Source of the DNA: an uncultured Eubacteriales bacterium | GTDB taxonomy: Bacteria; Bacillota_A; Clostridia; Christensenellales; Aristaeellaceae | NCBI GenBank assembly: GCA_902775835.1 | Contig: CACYNZ010000087.1 | Coordinates: 1 to 12,036, forward strand | Length of the DNA: 12,036 nt | Reading direction: 5' to 3' | In this document: positions 1 through 6,351 of the stretch, one piece after another | Position numbering within the stretch: the first letter of the stretch is position 1 | How the letters are laid out: every line of letters begins with the position of its first letter | Position numbers and translations under genes: made by a program | The notes under the pieces: generated by a model | Seen by the model: the letters and a program-made list of their open reading frames with translations, nothing else | Database searches by the model: none | Told to the model about the DNA's origin: nothing

Positions 1-2
1 AG

Positions 3-1544
3 CTTTTTCAGCTGGCCGCCTACAATACCAATGTATCCCTGATCAATTCCACCCGGGATGATTCAACCTTTTACCGGGCAAAGATGACACTGTACAGGGA
101 ACTGTCCAATCTGGCGCCGGTATTTCCGGAAATCGACGGACTGTTTTTCTATTCCCCGGCGGCAGACGATTACACACCTTTTATTTCCCGGTCTTCCGCT
201 TCAGAGTGTTCCCGGCATATCAGGGATTTTCTGGCCGGTCACAAGGAAAATCTGCTCAGCATGGCCAGCCTGTACCGGGACTGGCAGCTGGTCCGTGAAA
301 ACGGAAAAAGCTATCTGGTCCGCTATGTACTTTCCGATAACAGCAGTGTACTCGGGGCATGGTCAAGCCTGTCATCCCTGCTTTCCTCGTTCCGCACCAT
401 ACTCCCGGAAAAAAGCGTTATCAGCATGCTGGATTCTGACTTTCAGCTTCTGCAGCCGGAGATTTTTCCGGATTATGCATACGACCCAAGCGCTTCCAGC
501 CACTATCAGGACTATACTTCAGACGGTGTCAACTATCTGGTAAACGTCTATGAAACTCCCTACAGCAGCTGCCGCCTCATCATCTTTACCCCGGCATCGT
601 TCCTCAGGACACAGATGTCGTCGATCATCAAGAGCATCTCAGCCTTTCTGGTGCTCGTCCTGGTGATCACCTTTACCCTGTCCCTGCTGATCAAGCGGCT
701 TATCGACCAGCCCATACGCCCCATGAAGCAGACACTGAAGGCCCTGCAGGAAGGCACCGAGAGAACGCCCATGCTGGTCACCGACAGCCGATGTATTGAA
801 GTGCAGCAGATGTTTCAGGTGCTCAACAGCATGCTGGGCGACATTCAGACACTGGAAAGACAGGTATATGCGGATCAGCTGGCACAGAGCCGTCTGGAAC
901 TGCAGTTCCTCAAGTCCCAGATCACGCCCCACTTTCTGATCAACTGTCTCAACACCTTCTCCTACCTCGCGTCCTCACCCCAGGAAAGCGATCATGCCAC
1001 CGCCCAGCGGCTGACCCAGACTCTGTCACAGCACATCCGCTATTCCTTCGCGTCCGGTGAAATGATCCCCCTGCATCAGGAGTTCGACCATCTGGACAAT
1101 TATCTGGAACTGGCCTGCATCCGCTATCCCGGGAGCCTGTCCTACGAGCTGAATCTGCCGGATGACTGCCGCCAGGCAGGCATTTCTCCCATGTCCCTGC
1201 TGACACTGTGCGAGAACTCTGTAAAGCACAATCTTATCATGGGAGAATGGCTCAGGATCAGCATTTCGGCACAGATGATCCAGATGGACGGTGCGCCTGC
1301 CGTGCATATCTGTTTCATGGACAGCGGCACCGGTTATCCCCCTGAGATTCTGGAAAAATGCAATCATATTCTGGAGCATCCGGAAATTGTGGAAGACGGA
1401 AAGCACATCGGCATCTACAACATTGTGAAATCCCTTCAGCTGGTGTTCAGCAGGAAGGCACAGATCACATTTTCCAACGAACCGGCCTCCGGCGCCCGGG
1501 TAGACATCCGCATTCCCTTCATAAGCAAGGAGGAAACCCCATGA
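3..1544 (+). CDS. YesM-like sensor histidine kinase, 5' end missing
   Basis: Membrane sensor kinase of the LytS/YesM class that would phosphorylate the response regulator encoded next. The reading frame is open from the first bases, so the true start lies upstream; an ATG at 84 is internal. Of 513 visible residues, counted from base 3, about 1-205 are an extracellular sensor region. One membrane helix (about 208-231) and a HAMP-like linker with a helical segment follow. The His_kinase motif reads SQITPHFLINCLN, with the phospho-acceptor His at about 310. The HATPase domain shows ENSVKHNL (N box, about 404-411), DSGTG (G1, about 440-444) and HIGIYN (G2). The stop overlaps the regulator start as ATGA, so translation is probably coupled. 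Such pairs usually control carbohydrate uptake and breakdown. The ligand is unknown, and the full protein would have a second N-terminal membrane helix outside the window. Confidence 0.93.
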   Translation, partial: LFQLAAYNTNVSLINSTRDDSTFYRAKMTLYRELSNLAPVFPEIDGLFFYSPAADDYTPFISRSSASECSRHIRDFLAGHKENLLSMASLYRDWQLVRENGKSYLVRYVLSDNSSVLGAWSSLSSLLSSFRTILPEKSVISMLDSDFQLLQPEIFPDYAYDPSASSHYQDYTSDGVNYLVNVYETPYSSCRLIIFTPASFLRTQMSSIIKSISAFLVLVLVITFTLSLLIKRLIDQPIRPMKQTLKALQEGTERTPMLVTDSRCIEVQQMFQVLNSMLGDIQTLERQVYADQLAQSRLELQFLKSQITPHFLINCLNTFSYLASSPQESDHATAQRLTQTLSQHIRYSFASGEMIPLHQEFDHLDNYLELACIRYPGSLSYELNLPDDCRQAGISPMSLLTLCENSVKHNLIMGEWLRISISAQMIQMDGAPAVHICFMDSGTGYPPEILEKCNHILEHPEIVEDGKHIGIYNIVKSLQLVFSRKAQITFSNEPASGARVDIRIPFISKEETP

Positions 1545-2281
1545 ATCTGCTGGTTGTCGATGATGAATACTTCATTGTGCAGTCCATCCTGCGGGACCTG
1601 GATTTTGATGCGCTCGGCATCACCTCGGTCTCCACAGCCTTCAGTGTCAAGCAGGCCCAGGATGTCTTTGCCGAAAAGCACATTGACATTCTGCTGACCG
1701 ATGTGGAAATGCCCCGGCATTCCGGTCTTTACCTGATTGAATGGGCCAATGAGCAGGGATACCGGCCGCTGTCACTGATCCTGACAGGGCATCCATTGTT
1801 TGATTACGCCCAGCGCGCGCTGAAGCTGCACTGTTTCGGCTACATCCTGAAGCCCGCAACGCCTGACGTGCTGACGGAAGAGCTGAAAAGCGCCGTGGAT
1901 GCCGTGCGCCTGAGTCAGGCCCATACCGAGATTCCCGCTCCTGAATCCACTTTTCTTTCCTCCGTCAAGCGCTGCATCGCCGCCAATATCAGTGAACCTG
2001 ACCTGAACCGCTCCTTCATCGCCGATCAGATTCATATGAACCCGGATTATATTTCCTTCCTGTTCCACAAGGAATCAGGCCAGGCCCTGACCATCTATAT
2101 CCTGAACGAGCGCGTGGAGCTGGCGAAGAAACTTCTGGTTTCGTCATCCATGACCATTCAGAACGTGACGGAACAGTGCGGTTTTTCGAGCACGTCCTAC
2201 TTTCACAAGCAGTTCAAGCGCGTTACCGGCATGACGCCGCAGCAGTACAGAGCCGTGCATACCACCGCCCAGGGCTCCTGA
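1541..2281 (+). CDS. YesN-like response regulator with AraC-type DNA-binding domain
   Basis: Cytoplasmic transcription regulator of 246 aa, partner of the upstream kinase. The N-terminal receiver domain has the acidic pair D7-D8, phospho-acceptor D54 (in LLTDVEMP), T82 and K104. The C-terminal part (about 138-240) is an AraC/XylS domain with two helix-turn-helix units, FIADQIHMNPDYISFLF and NVTEQCGFSSTSYFHKQF, and the family signature ending VTGMTPQQYR. The ATG at 1541 is preferred because AAGGAGG (1527-1533) lies 7 nt upstream and because it forms the ATGA overlap with the kinase stop. At 246 aa it is much shorter than classical YesN proteins (about 370 aa or more), so the linker between the two domains is nearly absent. 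A target promoter cannot be assigned; the convergent glucosidase operon or sugar transporters outside the window are candidates. Confidence 0.93.
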   Translation: MNLLVVDDEYFIVQSILRDLDFDALGITSVSTAFSVKQAQDVFAEKHIDILLTDVEMPRHSGLYLIEWANEQGYRPLSLILTGHPLFDYAQRALKLHCFGYILKPATPDVLTEELKSAVDAVRLSQAHTEIPAPESTFLSSVKRCIAANISEPDLNRSFIADQIHMNPDYISFLFHKESGQALTIYILNERVELAKKLLVSSSMTIQNVTEQCGFSSTSYFHKQFKRVTGMTPQQYRAVHTTAQGS

Positions 2282-2299
2282 GCAGCAGAACCATATAAC

Positions 2300-2343
2300 A
2301 AAGGGGCAGCCGCAGATATGTCCAGATCTGCGGCTGCCCCTTT
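2300..2343. terminator. Bidirectional rho-independent terminator
   Basis: A perfect 18-bp GC-rich stem (2300-2317 pairing with 2326-2343) with an 8-nt loop. The 3' arm ends in TTT on either strand and T-rich sequence (TTTCTGTTTC) follows on the plus strand. It lies 18 nt after the response regulator stop and about 45 nt after the stop of the convergent oxidoreductase gene, so it can end both transcripts. Confidence 0.9.
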
Positions 2344-2388
2344 CTGTTTCCGGGTTCATGGCAGTGAGCATGCATGTTTCCACGGCAT

Positions 2389-3522
2389 TCAGAATTCAGG
2401 AATACAGACTTCCTTTCCATCCTGCATGGCAGAGAGATGGGCACAGATCCCGGCTGCCGTGATATTGGCGCCGAGCACTTCATCAATCCATGGCTTTCTG
2501 CCCTCTGTAATACTGCAGATGAATTCGTGCACAAGATGCGGGTGCGATCCGTGATGTCCGCCGCCCACGCCCTTTTCCAGGGATTTCTGCGGATTCTGCG
2601 GATCAAAGTGTTCCGTATTGATCGTATACTTCTGAATGGATTCCGGCAGTGTCTGATGGTAGTTCGGCAGATCCACCGTATGGATCCGGGTAAGTCCTCC
2701 GCGACGCCCGTCCGCCTCCGGCAGCGCCTGCGTGACGATAGGCGCATCCTCATCCCGGAGCCCCCACTCAAAGGAGGCCTCGCTGCCATAGACGAACAGT
2801 CCTTCCTGATACGCCCTGGCCGTCTCAAACAGGCTCCGCGTCGCCTCGCCTTTCATTCCGTTCTCAAAGGCAAATATGGCTGTTTCGATGGGATACGGAT
2901 TCCCGTACTGCCTGTGCAGCCATTCCGGCATGGTGCCGGACCCGAAGCAGTGGACGCGCGCAAGACGCGAGCCGCCCAGCACGCGCATCGGCGCAATGGC
3001 ATGCGTTCCGTACCACATGGGCGGAAGCCCCATCCAGTAGTCCGGCCAGCCCGCCATCTCCTGGTAATGGGACCCGCGCAGAAACTGGATCCGGCCCAGT
3101 TCCCCCTTTTCCAGCATCTGCCGGACATAGAAGAACTGATAGGTGTACAGGGTGGTTTCCATCATCATGTAGTTTTTCCCGGACCTGCGGACAGCGTCCG
3201 TAATCTTCTGCAGATCCTCCAGGGAGGTGGCCATGGGCACCGTGCACGCGCAGTGCTTGCCGCTTTCCAGTACCCGGACCGTCTGCTCCGCGTGCAGGGG
3301 AATGGGCGTAATCAGGTGCACCGCGTCCACGGACGGGTCTTCCAGAACTTCCTCAAAACTGGCGTACACCCGGTCCGCATGGAACTGCCCGGCCGCTTTC
3401 GCGGCCAATGCCATGTCAGGATCATACAGGCCCACCGTGCCCACCTGCGGGTGATCCCTGTAGATCGGAACAAATCCGTAGCCGAACCCGAGTCCGGCCA
3501 GAACCACATTGACTCTTTTCAT
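2389..3522 (-). CDS. Gfo/Idh/MocA-family oxidoreductase lacking the usual EKP motif
   Basis: Probable NAD(P)-dependent sugar or sugar-derivative oxidoreductase, 377 aa, cytoplasmic. The N-terminal Rossmann fold opens VNVVLAGLGFGYGF with glycines at 10, 12, 14 and 16. The C-terminal domain ends with the family-typical GGGHHGSHPHLVHEF segment. Where most relatives have E-K-P after the fifth strand, this protein reads C-T-V-P-M-A (T94, V95, P96), so the usual catalytic or cofactor-contacting lysine is absent. The conserved His is present in WYGTHAIAP (H174), but the residue four before it is Trp, not Asp. It belongs to a divergent Y-x-T-H subgroup, and its substrate is unknown. The ATG at 3522 is chosen for AGGAG (3531-3535) 8 nt upstream; a longer in-frame start at 3576 would overlap the glucosidase gene and has no good site. 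Only 26 bp separate it from the upstream glucosidase gene, so they are cotranscribed. Confidence 0.9.
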   Translation of the reverse strand: MKRVNVVLAGLGFGYGFVPIYRDHPQVGTVGLYDPDMALAAKAAGQFHADRVYASFEEVLEDPSVDAVHLITPIPLHAEQTVRVLESGKHCACTVPMATSLEDLQKITDAVRRSGKNYMMMETTLYTYQFFYVRQMLEKGELGRIQFLRGSHYQEMAGWPDYWMGLPPMWYGTHAIAPMRVLGGSRLARVHCFGSGTMPEWLHRQYGNPYPIETAIFAFENGMKGEATRSLFETARAYQEGLFVYGSEASFEWGLRDEDAPIVTQALPEADGRRGGLTRIHTVDLPNYHQTLPESIQKYTINTEHFDPQNPQKSLEKGVGGGHHGSHPHLVHEFICSITEGRKPWIDEVLGANITAAGICAHLSAMQDGKEVCIPEF

Positions 3523-3548
3523 GCGCTTTTCTCCTCTGCTCTGCGCTG

Positions 3549-5147
3549 TCATCCGATCACTCTTGCCACCGCGCATTCATAGGGCGCAAACATGCCGTCC
3601 GCGCTTTCCCGTTCCATATTGGAAAGAACAGGCTTTTCACACCGGAAGGGAAGCGTGATCCGCTGCTCACTTTCAAAATTGCAGACCACGGCCCAGGTTT
3701 CCTCTCCAAGCGAGCGCGTATAGACAAAGAAGGCATCATCCGGGGATGAAATCACCTTCATGCTCCCGTCCAGAAATGCCGGCGTTTCCCGGCGCAGCCG
3801 CAGGAGCTTCTGATAGAACCGGTATACCGACTTTTCTGACGCCAGGTCCTTTTCCACATTGATTTCCTGATACCGGGAATGCACCCGGAGCCAGGGCGTG
3901 CCGGATGTGAACCCGCCGTTCTCCCCGCCGTTCCATGCCATGGGATGCCGGGCGTTGTCGCGGCTTCCGAAATTGATCCTGGCAAGCGCTTCCTCCTCCG
4001 TCTGCGTCTGGCAGAACTCGCGGTAGGCATTGATGGTCTCAATATCATCAAAGCAGTCAATGCTGTCATAATGCGCCGCCGTCGTGCCGATTTCCTGGCC
4101 CTCATAAATGAACGGAACGCCCTTGAGCAGATACAGCATGACCGCCAGGTCTGTCGCCGATTCATACCGTTTTTCCCGGTCATCGGCGATACGCGAAATC
4201 ATGGCCGGCTGATCATGGTTTTCATAGAACAGGGTATTGAGCAGATCATGCCTGTCCGTCTCCTCCTGCCAGTAGACCAGATGATCCCGCAGGCTCTTCA
4301 TGCTGTCCGGCTTCGGCGTGAACTTGTCCACGCGCCCCACTTCCATGTGATCGAACAGAAACAGCGTGCTCAGTTCTCCCCGCTCCGCAGCGCAGTGCCG
4401 GACCATCTCATCGATATCCCGCACAAAGCTCTCGCCCACCGTAAACAGATGCGCGGTCTTTTCGCGGCCGAACAGGTCCCGGATGAATTCATGCAGGCGC
4501 GGCCCGAACCCGTTGGCGTTACGGCTGAAATCCTTGGAGATCATGTCAATGACATCAATGCGGAACCCGTCCACGCCCCGGTCGATCCAGAAATCCACAA
4601 TATCCTGCATGGCTCTGACCACCGCCGGGTTCTCCCAGTTCAGGTCCGCCTGGCTTATGGCAAAGGAATGCAGGTAATACTGGCCGCGCACGGGATCAAA
4701 CTCCCAGGCGTCGCCGCGGAATATGGATTCCCAGTCATTGGGCTTTTCATCAAACCAGTAATAGAAATCGCTGTAGGGATTGTCCTTTCCCTTCCGGGAT
4801 TCCTGGAACCAGCGGTGTGACGTGGACGTATGATTGGGCACCAGATCCATGATCAGCTTCATGTCCCGCGCATGCAGCGCCTGAATCAGCGCGTCCATGT
4901 CCTCCATGGTCCCGAACTCGTCCATGATGTCACGGTAATCCGAGATGTCATACCCATTGTCATCATTGGGACTCTTGTAGCAGGGGCAGAGCCATACGGC
5001 GTTGATGCCCAGTTCCTTCAGGTAATCCAGCTTCTGGATGATGCCCTGCAGGTCCCCGATTCCGTCCCCGTTGCTGTCCATGAAGCTGCGCGGATAAATC
5101 TGATAAATCGTCCATCTGAGAAAATCCCTGTACTTCGCACAAAGCAT
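3549..5147 (-). CDS. malL: GH13 alpha-glucosidase, probably oligo-1,6-glucosidase
   Basis: Cytoplasmic glycoside hydrolase of 532 aa, close to the usual length of about 550-560, that would release glucose from the non-reducing end of short alpha-glucosides. It begins FLRWTIYQIYPRSF, typical of the group. GH13 regions visible are DLVPNH (about 101-106), GFRIDVI with nucleophile D197, TVGES with acid/base E239, and NHDQP with D312; region V reads QADLNWENP. The residue after the nucleophile is Val198, as in Bacillus oligo-1,6-glucosidases and yeast isomaltases, where Ala or Thr marks alpha-1,4-specific maltases. That favours isomaltose, panose or similar substrates. No signal peptide is seen. 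The ATG at 5147 has AAGGAGG (5156-5162) 8 nt upstream; the frame runs open for 52 more codons but that stretch is leader, not domain. It is the first gene of an operon with the Gfo/Idh gene. The symbol is by family likeness. Confidence 0.93.
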   Translation of the reverse strand: MLCAKYRDFLRWTIYQIYPRSFMDSNGDGIGDLQGIIQKLDYLKELGINAVWLCPCYKSPNDDNGYDISDYRDIMDEFGTMEDMDALIQALHARDMKLIMDLVPNHTSTSHRWFQESRKGKDNPYSDFYYWFDEKPNDWESIFRGDAWEFDPVRGQYYLHSFAISQADLNWENPAVVRAMQDIVDFWIDRGVDGFRIDVIDMISKDFSRNANGFGPRLHEFIRDLFGREKTAHLFTVGESFVRDIDEMVRHCAAERGELSTLFLFDHMEVGRVDKFTPKPDSMKSLRDHLVYWQEETDRHDLLNTLFYENHDQPAMISRIADDREKRYESATDLAVMLYLLKGVPFIYEGQEIGTTAAHYDSIDCFDDIETINAYREFCQTQTEEEALARINFGSRDNARHPMAWNGGENGGFTSGTPWLRVHSRYQEINVEKDLASEKSVYRFYQKLLRLRRETPAFLDGSMKVISSPDDAFFVYTRSLGEETWAVVCNFESEQRITLPFRCEKPVLSNMERESADGMFAPYECAVARVIG

Positions 5148-5320
5148 GGATTGATCCTCCTTTGAGATGATTTCTGCATGGTCTGCATGAAATCCCGTGA
5201 TCGTTCCCTCACTGCATTCACAGCATGTCCGGCATCCGGACCCCTGGAAGGAGAAACGCTGCCGCTGAACCGCAGACATGCATATCGTCTTTTGTTTTCC
5301 CAAATCCCTGTTTCCTGACA
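5148..5320 (-). other. Untranslated leader of the glucosidase operon (inferred)
   Basis: If the promoter at 5327-5355 is used, the glucosidase mRNA has a leader of about 170 nt. It contains a small hairpin (GTCCGG, 3-nt loop, CCGGAC; 5227-5241) and, just upstream of the ribosome binding site, two copies of TCTGCATG in plus-strand reading (5172-5179 and 5181-5188). I recognise no known riboswitch or T-box here and see no gene. Confidence 0.4.
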
Positions 5321-5326
5321 GACTTC

Positions 5327-5355
5327 AGAATACATGGGTTTCACGGGCATGTCAA
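5327..5355 (-). promoter_or_regulatory. Sigma-A-like promoter of the glucosidase operon
   Basis: On the minus strand a perfect -35 box TTGACA (5350-5355) is followed by a 17-bp spacer and a -10 box TATTCT (5327-5332, 4 of 6 matches). Transcription would start near 5320. It lies between the terminator of the ferredoxin gene and the glucosidase start. No clear cre box or LacI/MalR operator was recognised around it. Confidence 0.65.
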
Positions 5356-5421
5356 GGCAGTCTGCGTGGCAGGAAAACCGCATGGCACTGGCGTGTCATC
5401 ACCTTCCCGCCGCTGGAACGC

Positions 5422-5472
5422 AAAAAGGCCGATGAAGCCCGCATCACAGAAAGGATGCGGAAATCATCAGCC
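5422..5472 (-). terminator. Two-tier rho-independent terminator of the ferredoxin gene
   Basis: Reading the minus strand, an outer 9-bp stem (5464-5472 with 5427-5435, one G-T wobble) encloses a 3x3 internal loop and an inner perfect 7-bp stem CCGCATC/GATGCGG (5454-5460 with 5439-5445) with an 8-nt loop. Five T residues (5422-5426) follow directly. It begins about 40 nt past the ferredoxin stop, so it isolates that transcript from the glucosidase promoter downstream. Confidence 0.75.
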
Positions 5473-5513
5473 GTAAAAGAGCGTCAGGCATTGTACCGTG
5501 ACCATATGCCCTC

Positions 5514-6227
5514 TCAGTCCATGATATGACCGTCAAGGGAGATGGTCACCACCTGCCAGGGAATGAACTTGCCGCTGGCGCGCAGCGCCTGTTCCGCCGC
5601 CCGCTGTAGTCCGCCGCAGCAGGGCACTTCCATACGGATAATGGTCACGCTCCTGATATCATTGTCCCGGATGATGGCCGTCAGCTTGTCCGTATAATCC
5701 ACAGCGTCCAGTTTCGGGCAGCCGATTATGGTGATCCGCCCCCGCATGAATTCCTCATGCATGCCGGCATAGGCATAGGCGGTGCAGTCCGCCGCAATGA
5801 GCAGCTTTGCACCGTCGAAAAACGGAGCTTTCGTCGGCACCAGCTTCAGCTGGCAGGGCCACTGTGCCAGCCGGGAAACCGGCTTTGCAGCGTTCACGGG
5901 TGCGGGCGTCTCCCCGTCATGCCTGAACTGCGCCATCCTGGAACCGGGGCATCCGCCCTGGTGATGTTCCTGATGATTTTCCAGATTCTTTGCCGCCTGC
6001 GCTCTGCGGACGGCTTCCTGGTCGTATTCCGGCGCTTCCCTTTCCTCAAAGGAAATGGCTCCTGTCGGGCAGCTGGGCAGGCAGTCGCCAAAGCCGTCAC
6101 AGAAGTTCTCCCGGACCAGCTTTGCCTTGCCGTTCACCATGTCGATGGCACCCTCATGGCAGGCATTGGCACACATCCCGCAGCCATTGCACTTTTCTTC
6201 ATCGATATGAATAATCTTCCGAATCAT
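5514..6227 (-). CDS. Ferredoxin-like 4Fe-4S protein of the Hcp-associated (FrdX-like) type
   Basis: Iron-sulfur protein of 237 aa. The first motif is a complete CxxCxxCxxxC (C13, C16, C19, C23). The second reads CDGFGDCLPSCP, with C43, C49 and C53 but Phe where the second cysteine would be, so the second cluster is a 3-Cys type, uses another ligand or is lost. A long C-terminal domain follows with further cysteines in family-like motifs: GGCPGS (C93), C125, AADC (C148), GCPKLD (C170) and MEVPCCGG (C203, C204). From general knowledge, proteins of this shape often neighbour hybrid cluster protein and a Crp-type regulator and are assigned to nitrosative or redox stress; no hcp gene is visible here. 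The ATG at 6227 has AGGAGG (6236-6241) 8 nt upstream; the longer frame runs into the divergent promoter region. Transcription is divergent from the regulator. Confidence 0.9.
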   Translation of the reverse strand: MIRKIIHIDEEKCNGCGMCANACHEGAIDMVNGKAKLVRENFCDGFGDCLPSCPTGAISFEEREAPEYDQEAVRRAQAAKNLENHQEHHQGGCPGSRMAQFRHDGETPAPVNAAKPVSRLAQWPCQLKLVPTKAPFFDGAKLLIAADCTAYAYAGMHEEFMRGRITIIGCPKLDAVDYTDKLTAIIRDNDIRSVTIIRMEVPCCGGLQRAAEQALRASGKFIPWQVVTISLDGHIMD

Positions 6228-6253
6228 TCTGTCTTCCTCCTCCCGTCGGGAGC

Positions 6254-6259
6254 ATTGTA
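6254..6259 (-). promoter_or_regulatory. -10 box of the ferredoxin gene promoter
   Basis: TACAAT on the minus strand (5 of 6 matches), giving a predicted start at about 6247 and a leader of only 20 nt that contains the ribosome binding site. There is no recognisable -35 box; the palindrome at 6280-6297 covers that region, centred at -41.5, as expected for a class II activator-dependent promoter. Confidence 0.6.
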
Positions 6260-6279
6260 TCAGGAAGCGGCGGGAAAAT

Positions 6280-6297
6280 CTGTATCCAGGGATACAG
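6280..6297. promoter_or_regulatory. Palindromic operator, probably for the adjacent Crp/Fnr regulator
   Basis: CTGTATCC-AG-GGATACAG is a perfect 8-bp inverted repeat with a 2-nt spacer, in the size range of Crp/Fnr dimer sites. It sits in the gap between the ferredoxin and regulator genes, at the activating distance from both predicted -10 boxes (see the findings). Binding by the adjacent regulator is inferred from position and symmetry. Confidence 0.65.
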
Positions 6298-6315
6298 TTC
6301 CAGAAAAATCTGCTG

Positions 6316-6321
6316 TACAAT
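6316..6321 (+). promoter_or_regulatory. -10 box of the Crp/Fnr regulator gene promoter
   Basis: TACAAT (5 of 6 matches), predicted start at about 6328. The -35 position holds no TTGACA-like sequence but overlaps the right arm of the palindrome, centred near -39.5. This suggests autoregulation, by activation or by repression. Confidence 0.5.
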
Positions 6322-6351
6322 GGAAAGGAAAACAGGGAAAGGAGACCTTCC

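Noticed and set aside
2374..4820. Long plus-strand open frames (2374-3582 and 3879-4820) opposite the oxidoreductase and glucosidase genes
   Set aside because: They are antisense shadows of genes with clear motifs, have Arg/His/Pro-rich translations and lack ribosome binding sites.
5227..5241. GTCCGG-cat-CCGGAC hairpin as a terminator or riboswitch
   Set aside because: The stem is only 6 bp, the loop is 3 nt, no U tract follows on either strand and no known riboswitch core is seen.
5278..5529. Plus-strand open frame ending ...ITERMRKSSAVKERQALYRDH..., which looks faintly protein-like
   Set aside because: The stretch coincides with the two-tier terminator and the glucosidase promoter on the other strand, has no ribosome binding site and overlaps the ferredoxin 3' end. 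The first half does not look coding.
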